Positions 35,081 through 45,388 of a DNA stretch of 64,000 nt are shown here, in pieces. The stretch comes from Alphaproteobacteria bacterium (GTDB taxonomy: Bacteria; Pseudomonadota; Alphaproteobacteria; UBA8366; Aestuariispiraceae). The position numbers were made by a program, and so were the translations under genes. The stretch lies in contig JASJDC010000005.1 of the NCBI GenBank assembly GCA_030065235.1, positions 248,001 through 312,000 on the forward strand. Reading direction: 5' to 3'. The notes below the pieces were generated by a model. The model had not been told where the DNA came from. It was given only the letters and a program-made list of their open reading frames with translations, and did no database searches. Within the stretch, counting starts at the first letter, position 1. Each line of letters begins with the position of its first letter.

Positions 35081-36613
35081 ATGCAGAGCATAATCCAACA
35101 ATTGGAAGAAAAACGCGCGCGCGCCCGTTTGGGCGGTGGCCAAAATCGGATCGACTCGCAGCACGCCAAAGGCAAGCTCACCGCCCGCGAACGAATCGAT
35201 GTGCTGCTGGATCAAAACACGTTCGAAGAATATGACATGTTCGTCGAGCATGATTGCAGCGATTTCGGCATGGACGCCCAGAAAGTGCCCGGCGACGGGG
35301 TCGTCACCGGCCATGGCGAGATCAACGGCCGGCCGGTCTTTGTCTATTCTCAGGATTTCACTGTCTTCGGCGGGTCTTTATCCGCCGCGCACGCGCGCAA
35401 GATCTGCAAGGTCATGGACCAGGCGATGAAGGTCGGCGCGCCGGTGATCGGGCTCAACGATTCCGGCGGCGCGCGGATCCAGGAAGGGGTCGCTTCGCTG
35501 GCCGGCTACGCGGATGTTTTCCAGCGCAATGTCTTAGCGTCGGGCGTGGTGCCGCAAATTTCGGCCATCATGGGGCCTTGCGCCGGGGGCGCTGTCTATT
35601 CGCCCTCAATGACCGACTTTATCTTCATGGTGCGCGACAGTTCTTACATGTTCGTCACCGGGCCCGATGTGGTGAAGACCGTGACCAACGAGGTGGTGAC
35701 AGCGGAAGAGCTCGGCGGGGCCATCACCCACACCACCACTAGCGGCGTCGCCGACAAGGCCTATGAGAACGACATTGAGGCGCTGCGCCAATTGCGCCGC
35801 TTCGTCGGCTTCATCCCTTCCAGCAATCGCGAAAAAGCGCCGCGCCGACCGACCCATGATCCGTTTGATCGTCAAGAAATGTCGCTCGACTCCCTAGCGC
35901 CGTCCAATCCGAACAAGCCTTACGACATGAAGGAGCTGATCCACAAAATTGTCGATGAAGGCGAGTTCTTCGAGACCCAGCCCGACTATGCCGGCAACAT
36001 CCTGACCGGTTTCGGCCGGTTCAACGGCGAGCCGGTCGGGATCGTGGCCAACCAGCCGCTGGTTCTGGCGGGTTGTTTGGATATCGCCTCGGCGGTCAAG
36101 GGCGCGCGCTTCGTCCGGTTTTGCGACGCTTTCAACATCCCGCTGGTGACTTTGGTCGATGTGCCGGGCTTCCTACCGGGGACGGCGCAGGAATATGGCG
36201 GCATCATCAAGCATGGGGCCAAGCTGCTCTACGCCTATGCGGAGGCGACGGTGCCGAAGATCACGATCATCACCCGCAAGGCCTATGGCGGCGCCTATGA
36301 CGTGATGGCGTCGAAGCATTTGCGCGGCGACATCAACTACGCCTGGCCGACGGCAGAGATTGCGGTGATGGGGCCGAAAGGCGCGGTCGAGATCATTTTC
36401 CGCGCCGACAAGGACGATCCCGGAAAGCTGGCGGAGCGCGAGCAGGAATATCGCGAGAAATTCGCCAATCCGTTCGTCGCCGGTTCTCTAGGGTTCCTCG
36501 ACGATGTGATCATGCCGCACAACACGCGTCGCCGGATCTGCAAGGGGTTGAAATTGTTGGCCAATAAGAAACTCGAAAATCCGTGGAAGAAACACGGCAA
36601 TATCCCGCTTTAG
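35081..36613 (+). CDS. pccB: Propionyl-CoA carboxylase beta subunit (carboxyltransferase)
   Basis: 510 residues from the ATG at 35,081, giving the standard start [20 protein letters not shown]; a 9-residue longer version is possible. Transfers carboxyl from biotin to propionyl-CoA. Family signs: [59 protein letters not shown] and the oxyanion [12 protein letters not shown] region. Works with PccA encoded by pccA 580 bp downstream. Confidence 0.95.
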   Translation: MQSIIQQLEEKRARARLGGGQNRIDSQHAKGKLTARERIDVLLDQNTFEEYDMFVEHDCSDFGMDAQKVPGDGVVTGHGEINGRPVFVYSQDFTVFGGSLSAAHARKICKVMDQAMKVGAPVIGLNDSGGARIQEGVASLAGYADVFQRNVLASGVVPQISAIMGPCAGGAVYSPSMTDFIFMVRDSSYMFVTGPDVVKTVTNEVVTAEELGGAITHTTTSGVADKAYENDIEALRQLRRFVGFIPSSNREKAPRRPTHDPFDRQEMSLDSLAPSNPNKPYDMKELIHKIVDEGEFFETQPDYAGNILTGFGRFNGEPVGIVANQPLVLAGCLDIASAVKGARFVRFCDAFNIPLVTLVDVPGFLPGTAQEYGGIIKHGAKLLYAYAEATVPKITIITRKAYGGAYDVMASKHLRGDINYAWPTAEIAVMGPKGAVEIIFRADKDDPGKLAEREQEYREKFANPFVAGSLGFLDDVIMPHNTRRRICKGLKLLANKKLENPWKKHGNIPL

Positions 36614-36627
36614 TCGTGACCGCGCCC

Positions 36628-37176
36628 ATGAGCAAACCGTCTGACGCCGCCGCGCCGCTCCGCCTGCATATCGGCGGGCGCACAGCCAAGCCGGGCTGGA
36701 CGGTGCTGAACGCGCAGGACGGACCGGACGTCGATATTGTCGGCGATCTGCGCGACCTTTCAGGTTTCGCCGACGCCAGCGTCGTGGAGATCTACGCCAG
36801 TCACGTGCTGGAGCATCTGGACCATAGGACCGAAGCGGTCGCCGCGTTGCGCGCCTTCCAGCGCATCCTGACGCCGGGCGGACGGGCGATGATCGCCGTA
36901 CCCGACATGGGCATGATCTGCCGGATCATGATCGATTCCCGCGTCGATGCGAACCTGAGACTACACCTCATGCGGATCATCTATGGCGGTCAGGTCGATG
37001 CATGGGACTATCATAAATCCGGATTCACCGAGGATGTTCTGGCCGGATATCTGAGCGAGGCGGGTTTCCGCGACATTCATCGGGTGACGTCGTTCGGTCT
37101 GTTTGACGATACCAGTGAATTGACCATCGGCGGCGCGCCGGTCAGCCTGAATGTGGTCGCGACCAAGACGGCCTAA
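36628..37176 (+). CDS. SAM-dependent methyltransferase (class I)
   Basis: 182 residues from the ATG at 36,628. Small methyltransferase-11-like fold: VEIYASHVLEHLDHRTEAVAALRAFQRILTPGG is the typical motif after the SAM pocket, but the N-terminal glycine-rich motif I is weak (VDIVGDLRDLSGF). Related domains occur in predicted O-antigen or sugar methyltransferases. It sits between pccB and pccA, 14 nt after pccB and 17 nt before pccA, so it must be co-expressed with them; a role in the carboxylase itself is not known. Confidence 0.75.
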   Translation: MSKPSDAAAPLRLHIGGRTAKPGWTVLNAQDGPDVDIVGDLRDLSGFADASVVEIYASHVLEHLDHRTEAVAALRAFQRILTPGGRAMIAVPDMGMICRIMIDSRVDANLRLHLMRIIYGGQVDAWDYHKSGFTEDVLAGYLSEAGFRDIHRVTSFGLFDDTSELTIGGAPVSLNVVATKTA

Positions 37177-37193
37177 CGGGGAGCGCAGGGAGC

Positions 37194-39197
<2,004 letters not shown>

Positions 39198-39207
39198 GCG
39201 CGCCCAG

Positions 39208-39477
39208 GTGGCGACCTGTCATTGCATCATATCCGGCCGGGTTCAGGGCGTCGCCTATCGCGCCTGGACTCAACGCGAGGCGCAGCGCCGAGGCCTGACC
39301 GGGTTCGTCCGCAACCTGCCCGACGGCTCGGTCGAGGCGCTGTTCTGCGGCGCGGAGAGTGCGGTTCAGGCAATGGTCGAGGCCTGCCGGTCCGGCCCGG
39401 CCTTGGCTCAAGTCACGCATATCGACGCCGACCCCGCCGACGATCCGGCCCTGCCCGGTTTCGAGATCCTAGTCTGA
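39208..39477 (+). CDS. acyP: Acylphosphatase
   Basis: 89 residues from the GTG at 39,208. Hydrolyses acyl phosphates. Contains the signature loop [17 protein letters not shown] with the phosphate-binding Arg, [20 protein letters not shown] with the conserved Asn, and the usual length. Read through from pccA (10 nt gap). Confidence 0.9.
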   Translation: MATCHCIISGRVQGVAYRAWTQREAQRRGLTGFVRNLPDGSVEALFCGAESAVQAMVEACRSGPALAQVTHIDADPADDPALPGFEILV

Positions 39478-39593
39478 TCGACATATCAGTAGCCGCATGC
39501 AAAGATGGGTATTGCCTATCGGATCTACTATCGGTTTTTGAAATCCTCTTTGGTCCCTGATAGGCGTTGTCGTTTCTGGTTGAGGGTGCAGGA

Positions 39594-40802
39594 ATGCTTG
39601 CAATAGCGGACACGCTGCGTCTTGTGGAAGACGAAATTATCACGCCCGAGCAGGCCAGGATAATCGAAGCAAGAGGGCGCGAAGCGAAGGTTGCACTGGC
39701 GGTCAATTCCGTGCTTTGCCTTGGAATAGTCTCGGCGACGGCTGGGCTAATTTTCTGGTTGAAGGACGCGTTAGTTGTCGCGTTTTTCGGATCGTTGTTG
39801 TGCGGCGCCGGTTTTGTGATCTTTCAACGAGGCGGCGCATTGTTTCGCATGTTCGCCAACTCTGCGATTCTGGTTGGCGCAGGCATGCTGATCGGCGGCG
39901 CCGGTTTCGAACTTGTTGCCAACTACAGAAATGTCGCGGGATTGTTTTTGGCCACGGGCGGCGCGGCGATCGCATTAGCCGCGGGATGGCTGTTTTGTCG
40001 CCGGTTTGCAAACCTCGAGTTTGTTGTGGGTTGCGTATTGTTGATGGGGGCGGCCGCTCATCTTGTCGGATTGGGACTATTGGTGGAGCAGTTTAAGGTT
40101 GTTGGAGTCCTGGCAAGTATATGCTATTTTTACTCGGCGATGGTGATAGCAGGTGCGGGTTGGGTGGTCGATGTTCGCTTTGTCACCGCCTTCGCTATTA
40201 TTCCATTCGCTCAAATGCTGCACGTTGACACGGGCTATTTTCGCGCGACCTATTTCTTTAGTTCTCCCGAGTCCACTATTTCGATTCTCCAAATGGCGAT
40301 TTTGATTGGGTTTTGCGCGTGGGTATCGGCGCGGGTGGCCGACCGAACCCGCCGACATGCGCGCACCCTTGCTGTGATGGCGTTTATTGTGGCCAATCTT
40401 TGCGCTCTTGTAGGGTCGATTTGGGGTGATGTGTTGGGCGCGACACTCTGGGGCCCGGGTCACCTGCGGCCCGGCGCCTTCTCCTTGGCGGAAGGTCAGC
40501 TCTCCGGTTGGGAAGCGTTTCAAGCCGGAGTGTTGGTGATTTCAGACCAACTCTATTCGGTGCTCTGGGCGGTTGCGCTTGCCGTGTTAGTGTTTTGGGC
40601 TGCGCATCGAAATTTGCGCGGCCTCTTCAACACCGCTCTCACTTTTGGTGCAATCCATGCGTACACACAACTCTTCGAAAGCTTCTACAACGAGCCGGCC
40701 GCCTATGCTATTGGCGGTTTCGCCGCGATACCCTTCGCCTGGGGTGTGTGGCGGCTCAACAAAAGATTGGCGTCGCGAGCGATCGCGGCGACGTCTTGCT
40801 AG
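39594..40802 (+). CDS. DUF2157-like polytopic membrane protein
   Basis: 402 residues from the ATG at 39,594, with GAGGGTGCAGGA as ribosome binding site. A cytoplasmic N-terminal start (LRLVEDEIITPEQARIIEARGREAK) resembles the DUF2157 head; then about ten hydrophobic helices fill residues 35-395. No transport or catalytic motif seen. Its base use is clearly less GC-rich than the neighbours (many A/T-ending codons), so it may have been acquired. It converges with lipB; the 158-bp gap between them has no clear terminator. Confidence 0.6.
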   Translation: MLAIADTLRLVEDEIITPEQARIIEARGREAKVALAVNSVLCLGIVSATAGLIFWLKDALVVAFFGSLLCGAGFVIFQRGGALFRMFANSAILVGAGMLIGGAGFELVANYRNVAGLFLATGGAAIALAAGWLFCRRFANLEFVVGCVLLMGAAAHLVGLGLLVEQFKVVGVLASICYFYSAMVIAGAGWVVDVRFVTAFAIIPFAQMLHVDTGYFRATYFFSSPESTISILQMAILIGFCAWVSARVADRTRRHARTLAVMAFIVANLCALVGSIWGDVLGATLWGPGHLRPGAFSLAEGQLSGWEAFQAGVLVISDQLYSVLWAVALAVLVFWAAHRNLRGLFNTALTFGAIHAYTQLFESFYNEPAAYAIGGFAAIPFAWGVWRLNKRLASRAIAATSC

Positions 40803-40960
40803 CGCTTGATCCTAAACTGACATGCGTGCGGGTGGTCGCTGGGGCCGCAAAAAAAAGATGTTGGATTGCCGGATGGGCAAGAGCGAGGGAATTGCGACAC
40901 GATCATTGGCCGCCTTGGATCCCGAGGGACTATCGAACGCAAGAGAGTCTGTGTTTTCGA

Positions 40961-41686
40961 TCAGGTCCTGTTGTTCGACTGAGTTTCAACCGTGCGATGT
41001 TCACCAAACACCTCGTCGAAACTCTGCATCAGCGCGACGTCGAGGTCGGCCATGGTCACCGGCAGGCCGAGATCGACCAGAGACGTAACGCCCAAATTGG
41101 GGTCGGAGATGCCGCAGGGGATGACGCCCTGAAAATGGCTCAGGTCTGGTTCGACATTGATCGAGACGCCGTGGAAGGTGACCCAGCGGCGGATGCGCAC
41201 GCCGATCGCGGCGATCTTGTCCTCGCGCCCCGCGCCGCGATCGACCCAGATACCGACCCGCCCATCCCGCCGCTCGCCTTTGACATTGAAAGAGGTCAGG
41301 GCGCGGATCACCCAGTCCTCCAAGTCGCAGACATAGCGTCTGACATCCGGCCCGCGCCGCTTCAGGTCCAGCATGACATAGGCGATGCGTTGTCCAGGGC
41401 CGTGATAAGTGTATTGGCCGCCGCGCCCGGTCTGGAAGACCGGCAAGTCGTGCGACAAGAGGTCGGATGGATCGGCGCTGGTCCCGGCGGTGTAGAGCGG
41501 CGGATGTTCCAACAGCCAGACCTGCTCCGGCGCTTCGCCTGCATGGATCGCCGCCGCCCGCGATTCCATCGCCGCAACCGCATCGAGATAGGGGATTGGC
41601 CGGTCCTCGATCCGCCATTCGACGGCGCCGCCTGTCGCGCTGGCGGCGGCCGACGCAGATCGTGCGGCGCTGGGCGGTGAAATCAT
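40961..41686 (-). CDS. lipB: Lipoyl(octanoyl) transferase LipB
   Basis: 241 residues. Moves octanoyl from acyl carrier protein to lipoyl domains. Motifs: [13 protein letters not shown], the [21 protein letters not shown] signature, the catalytic Lys in [18 protein letters not shown] and catalytic Cys in [15 protein letters not shown]. Length slightly above the ~215 norm because of an Ala/Ser-rich start. Overlaps nothing; upstream is an unknown gene in the same direction. Confidence 0.94.
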   Translation of the reverse strand: MISPPSAARSASAAASATGGAVEWRIEDRPIPYLDAVAAMESRAAAIHAGEAPEQVWLLEHPPLYTAGTSADPSDLLSHDLPVFQTGRGGQYTYHGPGQRIAYVMLDLKRRGPDVRRYVCDLEDWVIRALTSFNVKGERRDGRVGIWVDRGAGREDKIAAIGVRIRRWVTFHGVSINVEPDLSHFQGVIPCGISDPNLGVTSLVDLGLPVTMADLDVALMQSFDEVFGEHRTVETQSNNRT

Positions 41687-41730
41687 CGGGTCGGCGGCTC
41701 GCTATTGACGGGGCCGACCCTCTATGGCGC

Positions 41731-42402
41731 TTAGATCGGGGACAGGCAACAGCAGTATTGCCGGCGGCCGTCTTCGGACAAGGCCAGCGGTACGACGACA
41801 CAGTCGAAGCCGGCCTCGGCGTCTTTCTCGGCGCGCAGTTCGAAGAAGACGGGCGCGCCCTTCGCCTTCACCATGTCGAAAATGTTCGACAGCGCCAACA
41901 GGGCGGTGCGGTTCGATTCCGGCGCGTCGTCGCCGCGCCCGTCATTGGCCGGGGCCAGACGCTCACGCTCTTTGGGCCGCCAAACGCCGTCGATATAGAC
42001 CGAAATCGACGATAGCAGCGTGTAGCCGAGATTGCGCGCGCTGGCGAAGGCGATGTCCGGCGGACCTTCGCTGCGCTCCGCCTGACCCCACAGATCGGCG
42101 ACCCGGCAGGCGGGCCAAAAGCCCATCCGGCGATAAGCGTCGTCGCTATGAACCAGCGACATATGATACACGGTCTTGGCCTTCGGGCTGACCCTTGTCG
42201 GCAGGTCCCGCTCAGCCGTCCCCCTCCGCTGCGCCAGATTGTGTAGAACGGCCCCGCCGACGGGTGCGACGGCGGGCGCCAGAACAATGTCAGCAGGCGT
42301 GTCGGTCGGTGTCTGCATCTCTATCGGCGCTCCCAATTTGGACGATCTCGGCCGGCGCCTGGGCCAGGGAAGAGACCCCGCCGCGCGCTCCGGATTTACC
42401 AT
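41731..42402 (-). CDS. Conserved hypothetical protein
   Basis: 223 residues from the ATG at 42,402 (other starts at 42,318 are possible). I do not recognise the family. It has an arginine/proline-rich start, then a mixed alpha/beta body with VSPKAKTVYHMSLVHSDDAYRRMGFWPACRVADLWGQ, ARNLGYTLLSSISVYIDGVWRPKER and an end FDCVVVPLALSEDGRRQYCCCLSPI that has some resemblance to PAS-type sensor domains of alphaproteobacteria (ending in a hydrophobic strand). No catalytic motif. Transcribed toward lipB. Confidence 0.45.
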   Translation of the reverse strand: MVNPERAAGSLPWPRRRPRSSKLGAPIEMQTPTDTPADIVLAPAVAPVGGAVLHNLAQRRGTAERDLPTRVSPKAKTVYHMSLVHSDDAYRRMGFWPACRVADLWGQAERSEGPPDIAFASARNLGYTLLSSISVYIDGVWRPKERERLAPANDGRGDDAPESNRTALLALSNIFDMVKAKGAPVFFELRAEKDAEAGFDCVVVPLALSEDGRRQYCCCLSPI

Positions 42403-42481
42403 CTCGTAAAGTCGTACGCCGGCGACCGCCAATTGGATTATAAAATGTAGGGATATTTCGCCTGAAGTGAGGCAAGCTTCC

Positions 42482-42512
42482 CGCCGGCCCGGGCCGCTTG
42501 CCCGGGCCGGCG
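42482..42512. repeat. Perfect 13-bp hairpin upstream of tRNA-Leu
   Basis: CGCCGGCCCGGGC (42,482-42,494) and its exact complement (42,500-42,512), loop CGCTT. Very stable. No T-run follows on either strand, so it is not a normal intrinsic terminator; it may block transcription between the unknown gene and the tRNA. Confidence 0.6.
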
Positions 42513-42536
42513 CGATTTGCTAAACGCCCGCTTAGT

Positions 42537-42623
42537 GCGGTCGTGGCGGAATTGGTAGACGCGCAGCGTTGAGGTCGCTGTCCGGTAACACGGGTGGAAG
42601 TTCGAGTCTTCTCGACCGCACCA
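42537..42623 (+). tRNA. tRNA-Leu (anticodon GAG), with encoded CCA
   Basis: 87 nt. Acceptor GCGGTCG pairs perfectly with CGACCGC; D-arm GCGG-AATTGGTAGA-CGC; anticodon stem CAGCG/CGCTG with 7-nt loop TTGAGGT (anticodon GAG); long variable arm of a class II tRNA; T-arm GGAAG-TTCGAGT-CTTCT; discriminator A and CCA in the DNA. The prophage integrase starts 137 nt after it. Confidence 0.95.
42597..42623 (+). other. Probable prophage attL in the tRNA 3' end
   Basis: Tyrosine-recombinase phages usually insert in the 3' half of a tRNA gene, leaving an intact tRNA on one side. The T-arm/acceptor end of tRNA-Leu is directly followed by the integrase gene, so the crossover lies here. The exact core cannot be set because attR is beyond the window. 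Confidence 0.6.
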
Positions 42624-42724
42624 TAGATCATCCTAGAAAACCGGCTTAACGCTTATTTATCAAAGACTTTCTGTGGTTTTGAGCTGCGCTAGGCACGGAA
42701 CACAGTAAGAACGCATACCCCTTT

Positions 42725-42753
42725 TTGACACCCTGTTACGAACGAATTACGAA
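42725..42753 (+). promoter_or_regulatory. Integrase promoter with direct repeats
   Basis: TTGACA at 42,725-42,730 and TACGAA at 42,748-42,753 with 17 bp between give a start at about 42,760, next to the ATG at 42,761, so the message may be leaderless. Two direct TTACGAA repeats (42,736-42,742 and 42,747-42,753, 11 bp apart) overlap the -10 and could bind integrase or excisionase. Confidence 0.4.
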
Positions 42754-42760
42754 TCTCGCT

Positions 42761-43735
42761 ATGGCGACGTTTCGGAAATTGCCGTCGGGCAAGTGGCAGG
42801 CGCAGGTGGCGCGCAAGGGGGTGCGGCGGTCGGCCAGTTTCGACACAAAGCGCTCGGCGCAAGACTGGGCGGCGCGTCAGGAATACCTGGCTCTAAACCA
42901 ATCGGCGGACACTGACAAATCGACCTTGGCCGATCTGTTCGATCGCTATGCGCGCGACGAATCGCCGAAGCGACGCGGCGCGCGTTGGGAAGTGATCCGA
43001 CTGAGCCGGCTGGCGCGCGACCCGCTCGGGCAGGTCCGGGTGTCGGAGGTCGGTCCAAGCGATCTTGCCGCCTGGCGCGATCGGCGGATGGCTGAGGTGT
43101 CCGCCGGTTCCGTGCGGCGTGAACTGGCGCTGCTGTCGGCCGTGTTCAACGTCGCGTGCCGAGAGTGGCGCGTCCTCGATCAGAATCCTGTCTCGGAGAT
43201 CAGAAAGCCGCCGCCCACGCCGCCACGGGATCGCCGCGTCTCTGACGACGAAATTGAGCTCTTGGTCGCGGCCGGCGGCGGGGATCTGCAGAGCAAGACA
43301 GGGCGGGCGGTGCATGCCTTTCTGTTCGCGATCGAGACGGCCATGCGCGCCGGCGAGATCGCCCGGTTGACGGACGCGGATGTCGATCGGACGGCGCGGG
43401 TCGCGCATTTGGCGCTGACCAAGAACGGGTCCGCGCGGGACGTGCCGCTATCGCGCCGAGCGATTGACCTGATCGACGCTTTGCCGGCGCAAAAGGCTGG
43501 GCGCGCGCTTTTCGGGCTTAGCAGCGCGCAGATCGATGTTCTGTTTCGAAAGGCCCGTGACAAGGCGGCGATCGCGGATCTGACCTTTCACGACAGCCGC
43601 CACGAGGCGATCACACGGTTGTCGCGCAAGCTCGACGTACTCAGCCTAGCCCGGTCGGTCGGCCACAAAGATGTTCGGATGCTGATGGTCTATTACAATG
43701 AAAGCGCCCAGGACCTGGCGCAGCGGTTGGACTAA
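42761..43735 (+). CDS. int: Prophage tyrosine integrase
   Basis: 324 residues from the ATG at 42,761. N-terminal arm-binding part (MATFRKLPSGKWQAQVARKG, with SFDTKRSAQDWAARQE), core-binding domain (LADLFDRYARDESPKRRGARWE) and catalytic domain with Arg in ETAMRAGEIARLT, Lys in LTKNGSARDVPLS, HxxR in FHDSRHEAITRL, His in VGHKDVRMLMVYY and the nucleophile Tyr in the last motif. Integrates the phage at the adjacent tRNA-Leu. Its stop overlaps the convergent excisionase-like gene by 4 nt. Confidence 0.93.
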   Translation: MATFRKLPSGKWQAQVARKGVRRSASFDTKRSAQDWAARQEYLALNQSADTDKSTLADLFDRYARDESPKRRGARWEVIRLSRLARDPLGQVRVSEVGPSDLAAWRDRRMAEVSAGSVRRELALLSAVFNVACREWRVLDQNPVSEIRKPPPTPPRDRRVSDDEIELLVAAGGGDLQSKTGRAVHAFLFAIETAMRAGEIARLTDADVDRTARVAHLALTKNGSARDVPLSRRAIDLIDALPAQKAGRALFGLSSAQIDVLFRKARDKAAIADLTFHDSRHEAITRLSRKLDVLSLARSVGHKDVRMLMVYYNESAQDLAQRLD

Positions 43736-43995
43736 CCGAGCACCGAGGCGCGCGCGATCCGGATTCGGCCGCCCTCGCGTCGTGTCTCGAACTCGCCATT
43801 GCGGACCTTGCGCCGCACGGTATCCGCGTTCAACCGTAAATGGGCGGCGGCCTCTTTCACAGTGAGCCATTCGGGCATGGCGCTGCGGCGCTGCGCCTCG
43901 ATCTCGCGGACAAGGCTGGCCACGGTCTCTTTCAGCGCGCCGACCTCGCGGGTGAGGGCGCCGATTTCCTCCGCCGTTGCGATCTCAATACCCAT
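43732..43995 (-). CDS. Excisionase-like HTH DNA-binding protein
   Basis: 87 residues from the ATG at 43,995, which has GAGG at 8 nt. N-terminal 40 residues form an acidic coiled-coil-like helix; the rest is a winged HTH of the MerR/excisionase type (WLTVKEAAAHLRLNADTVRRKVRNGEFETRREGGRIRI). Position next to int suggests directionality factor for excision, or a small regulator. Convergent with int. Confidence 0.7.
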   Translation of the reverse strand: MGIEIATAEEIGALTREVGALKETVASLVREIEAQRRSAMPEWLTVKEAAAHLRLNADTVRRKVRNGEFETRREGGRIRIARASVLG

Positions 43996-44034
43996 CACAC
44001 ATCCTCTTGGGCTTTCTCAGCAGGGACGGTCCGG

Positions 44035-44451
44035 TCATCGCCGCTTCTCCGCGCACCAATTGTGCTGACGGCCCGGAACCCAACGGACGCCGTGGCCTTG
44101 GGCGATCATCCAGTCCGTTACGTCGACGCCATCCACGGTGAGAAAAGCCTCGGTCCGGCCGTATCCGCCGTCGCCTGTGCGCGTCACGGTGACGGTGCGG
44201 CTTCGCTGAACGAGACCCTGCAAAGCGCGTGTGGCGTTCTCGCCGGCGATCCGTTCACGGCGGCAGCGCGCGCGGTGACCTGTTTCCGGGGCGTCGAGGT
44301 CTTTGAGGCGGATCGACTCGCCGTCGATCTCCACGGTGTCGCCATCGATCACGCGGATGTCCTGGGTGGGCGCTGGCGGATCGGATGCAGCGGCCGGGCC
44401 GCCGAACGCCAGCAGGAAAAGCAGCGCGGCTAGGGTGAGGGAGCGTTTCAT
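44035..44451 (-). CDS. Secreted SNase-like nuclease
   Basis: 138 residues from the ATG at 44,451. Signal peptide about residues 1-22 (LTLAALLFLLAFGGPAAA), then a thermonuclease (SNase) fold with the Ca-binding VIDGDTVEI near 34, LKDLDAPETGHRARC near 50-64 with the catalytic-type Asp/Glu/Arg, and a C-terminal IAQGHGVRWVPG. Would act on nucleic acid outside the cytoplasm. Its start overlaps the upstream gene's stop (ATGA), so it is in one transcript with the GcrA-like gene. Confidence 0.82.
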   Translation of the reverse strand: MKRSLTLAALLFLLAFGGPAAASDPPAPTQDIRVIDGDTVEIDGESIRLKDLDAPETGHRARCRRERIAGENATRALQGLVQRSRTVTVTRTGDGGYGRTEAFLTVDGVDVTDWMIAQGHGVRWVPGRQHNWCAEKRR

Positions 44452-44831
44452 GGGTACGCCTTCTTCTTTTCTGTATCGGCGGCCTTTCGATAGGCGCGGG
44501 TCATGTGGGCGGGGCAGTAGGACGCGCCGGCGACCGCGACGGGCGCGCCGCAGAAGCAGCCGAAATCCGGCGCGTGGCGGCCGCCATCGCCCCAAAGCGG
44601 CCATCGACACGTCTTCGGCGGGCGCAGGTCGGAACCGCCTTGCAAAGGGGCCGGCTTGGCCGGCTGTTTCGTTTTGGCGCGGTAGAGGTGGCCCATAACC
44701 GCGCTGCGCGTGACCGGGCTCGGAAACAGGCCGGACTCGTTGGCCGCCCTGGCGATCTCGAACGCGGTCGGCCGGCCGCCGCTTTTATGCCGCTCCAGCA
44801 CGAACTCCCGCAAGCTTGTGTGTGGTTTCAT
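44448..44831 (-). CDS. GcrA-family regulator encoded by the prophage
   Basis: 127 residues from the ATG at 44,831. Residues 40-52 VTRSAVMGHLYRA correspond to the GcrA motif VTRNAVIGKVHRL that reads methylated GANTC promoters, and residues 75-114 (CRWPLW...FGCFCGAPVAVAGASYCPAHMTRAY) match the sigma-binding C-terminal domain with its cysteines. The usual N-terminal WTDERVELLKKLW stretch is replaced by another helix. Probably a phage copy of the cell-cycle regulator GcrA, which would act on host or phage promoters. Overlaps the neighbours by 4 nt on both sides. Confidence 0.72.
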   Translation of the reverse strand: MKPHTSLREFVLERHKSGGRPTAFEIARAANESGLFPSPVTRSAVMGHLYRAKTKQPAKPAPLQGGSDLRPPKTCRWPLWGDGGRHAPDFGCFCGAPVAVAGASYCPAHMTRAYRKAADTEKKKAYP

Positions 44832-45232
44832 GGCGCGCCCTCGTGACGCGTCGGCTCCCATTTGATGATCCAGCCGGCGAAGGGCAGGCCGTGCATGTCC
44901 TCGAAAAAGGCCACGAAATCCTCGGTGGAACGGAACGCGTCGTCGCAGGCGAGCTTCTCGATCTCGTGCGGACTGAGCACACGGTCGCGGATCGTGACGC
45001 ACGGGCCGTCGCCATGCTGGTCGGGGCGATCAATCGTGATCGGCGCGCAGAGGGTGCAGCGGCCTGTCGCGATCCGGCGGGCGGCCCTTGTGCGCCACCC
45101 TTCCCAATGGGCCAGTCTGTCGCCAGGCTTGCAGGGCGGGCGCCCATCCTTGCGCTCGGGCCGGATGGTCTGGCGCTTAACGCCTTGGGCGATCGGCCGA
45201 ACGAACCGCTGTTTGTATCCGAAGGCGGGCAT
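44828..45232 (-). CDS. ASCH-like phage protein
   Basis: 134 residues from the ATG at 45,232. The core KQRFVRPIAQGVKRQTIRPERKDGRPPCKPGDRLAHW followed by TGRCTLCAPITID is typical of ASCH-domain-like phage and prophage proteins (a PUA-related fold linked with RNA binding). Function unknown. Head of a leftward operon with the GcrA-like and SNase genes (ATGA overlap). Confidence 0.55.
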   Translation of the reverse strand: MPAFGYKQRFVRPIAQGVKRQTIRPERKDGRPPCKPGDRLAHWEGWRTRAARRIATGRCTLCAPITIDRPDQHGDGPCVTIRDRVLSPHEIEKLACDDAFRSTEDFVAFFEDMHGLPFAGWIIKWEPTRHEGAP

Positions 45233-45388
45233 GGCCCTATCCAAGTTCCTGTTTTCGGCAGGTCTCTCGTACTCGGTTCCTAGCGGCAGAGGGAGGCGTG
45301 AGCAAAAGCAGCGCGGTCGAAAAGGCGATACGCTTCATTGGGGAAAACCCCGTTGCTTCTGATCGGCAGGGTGTGCAAGGCTGCCGTT

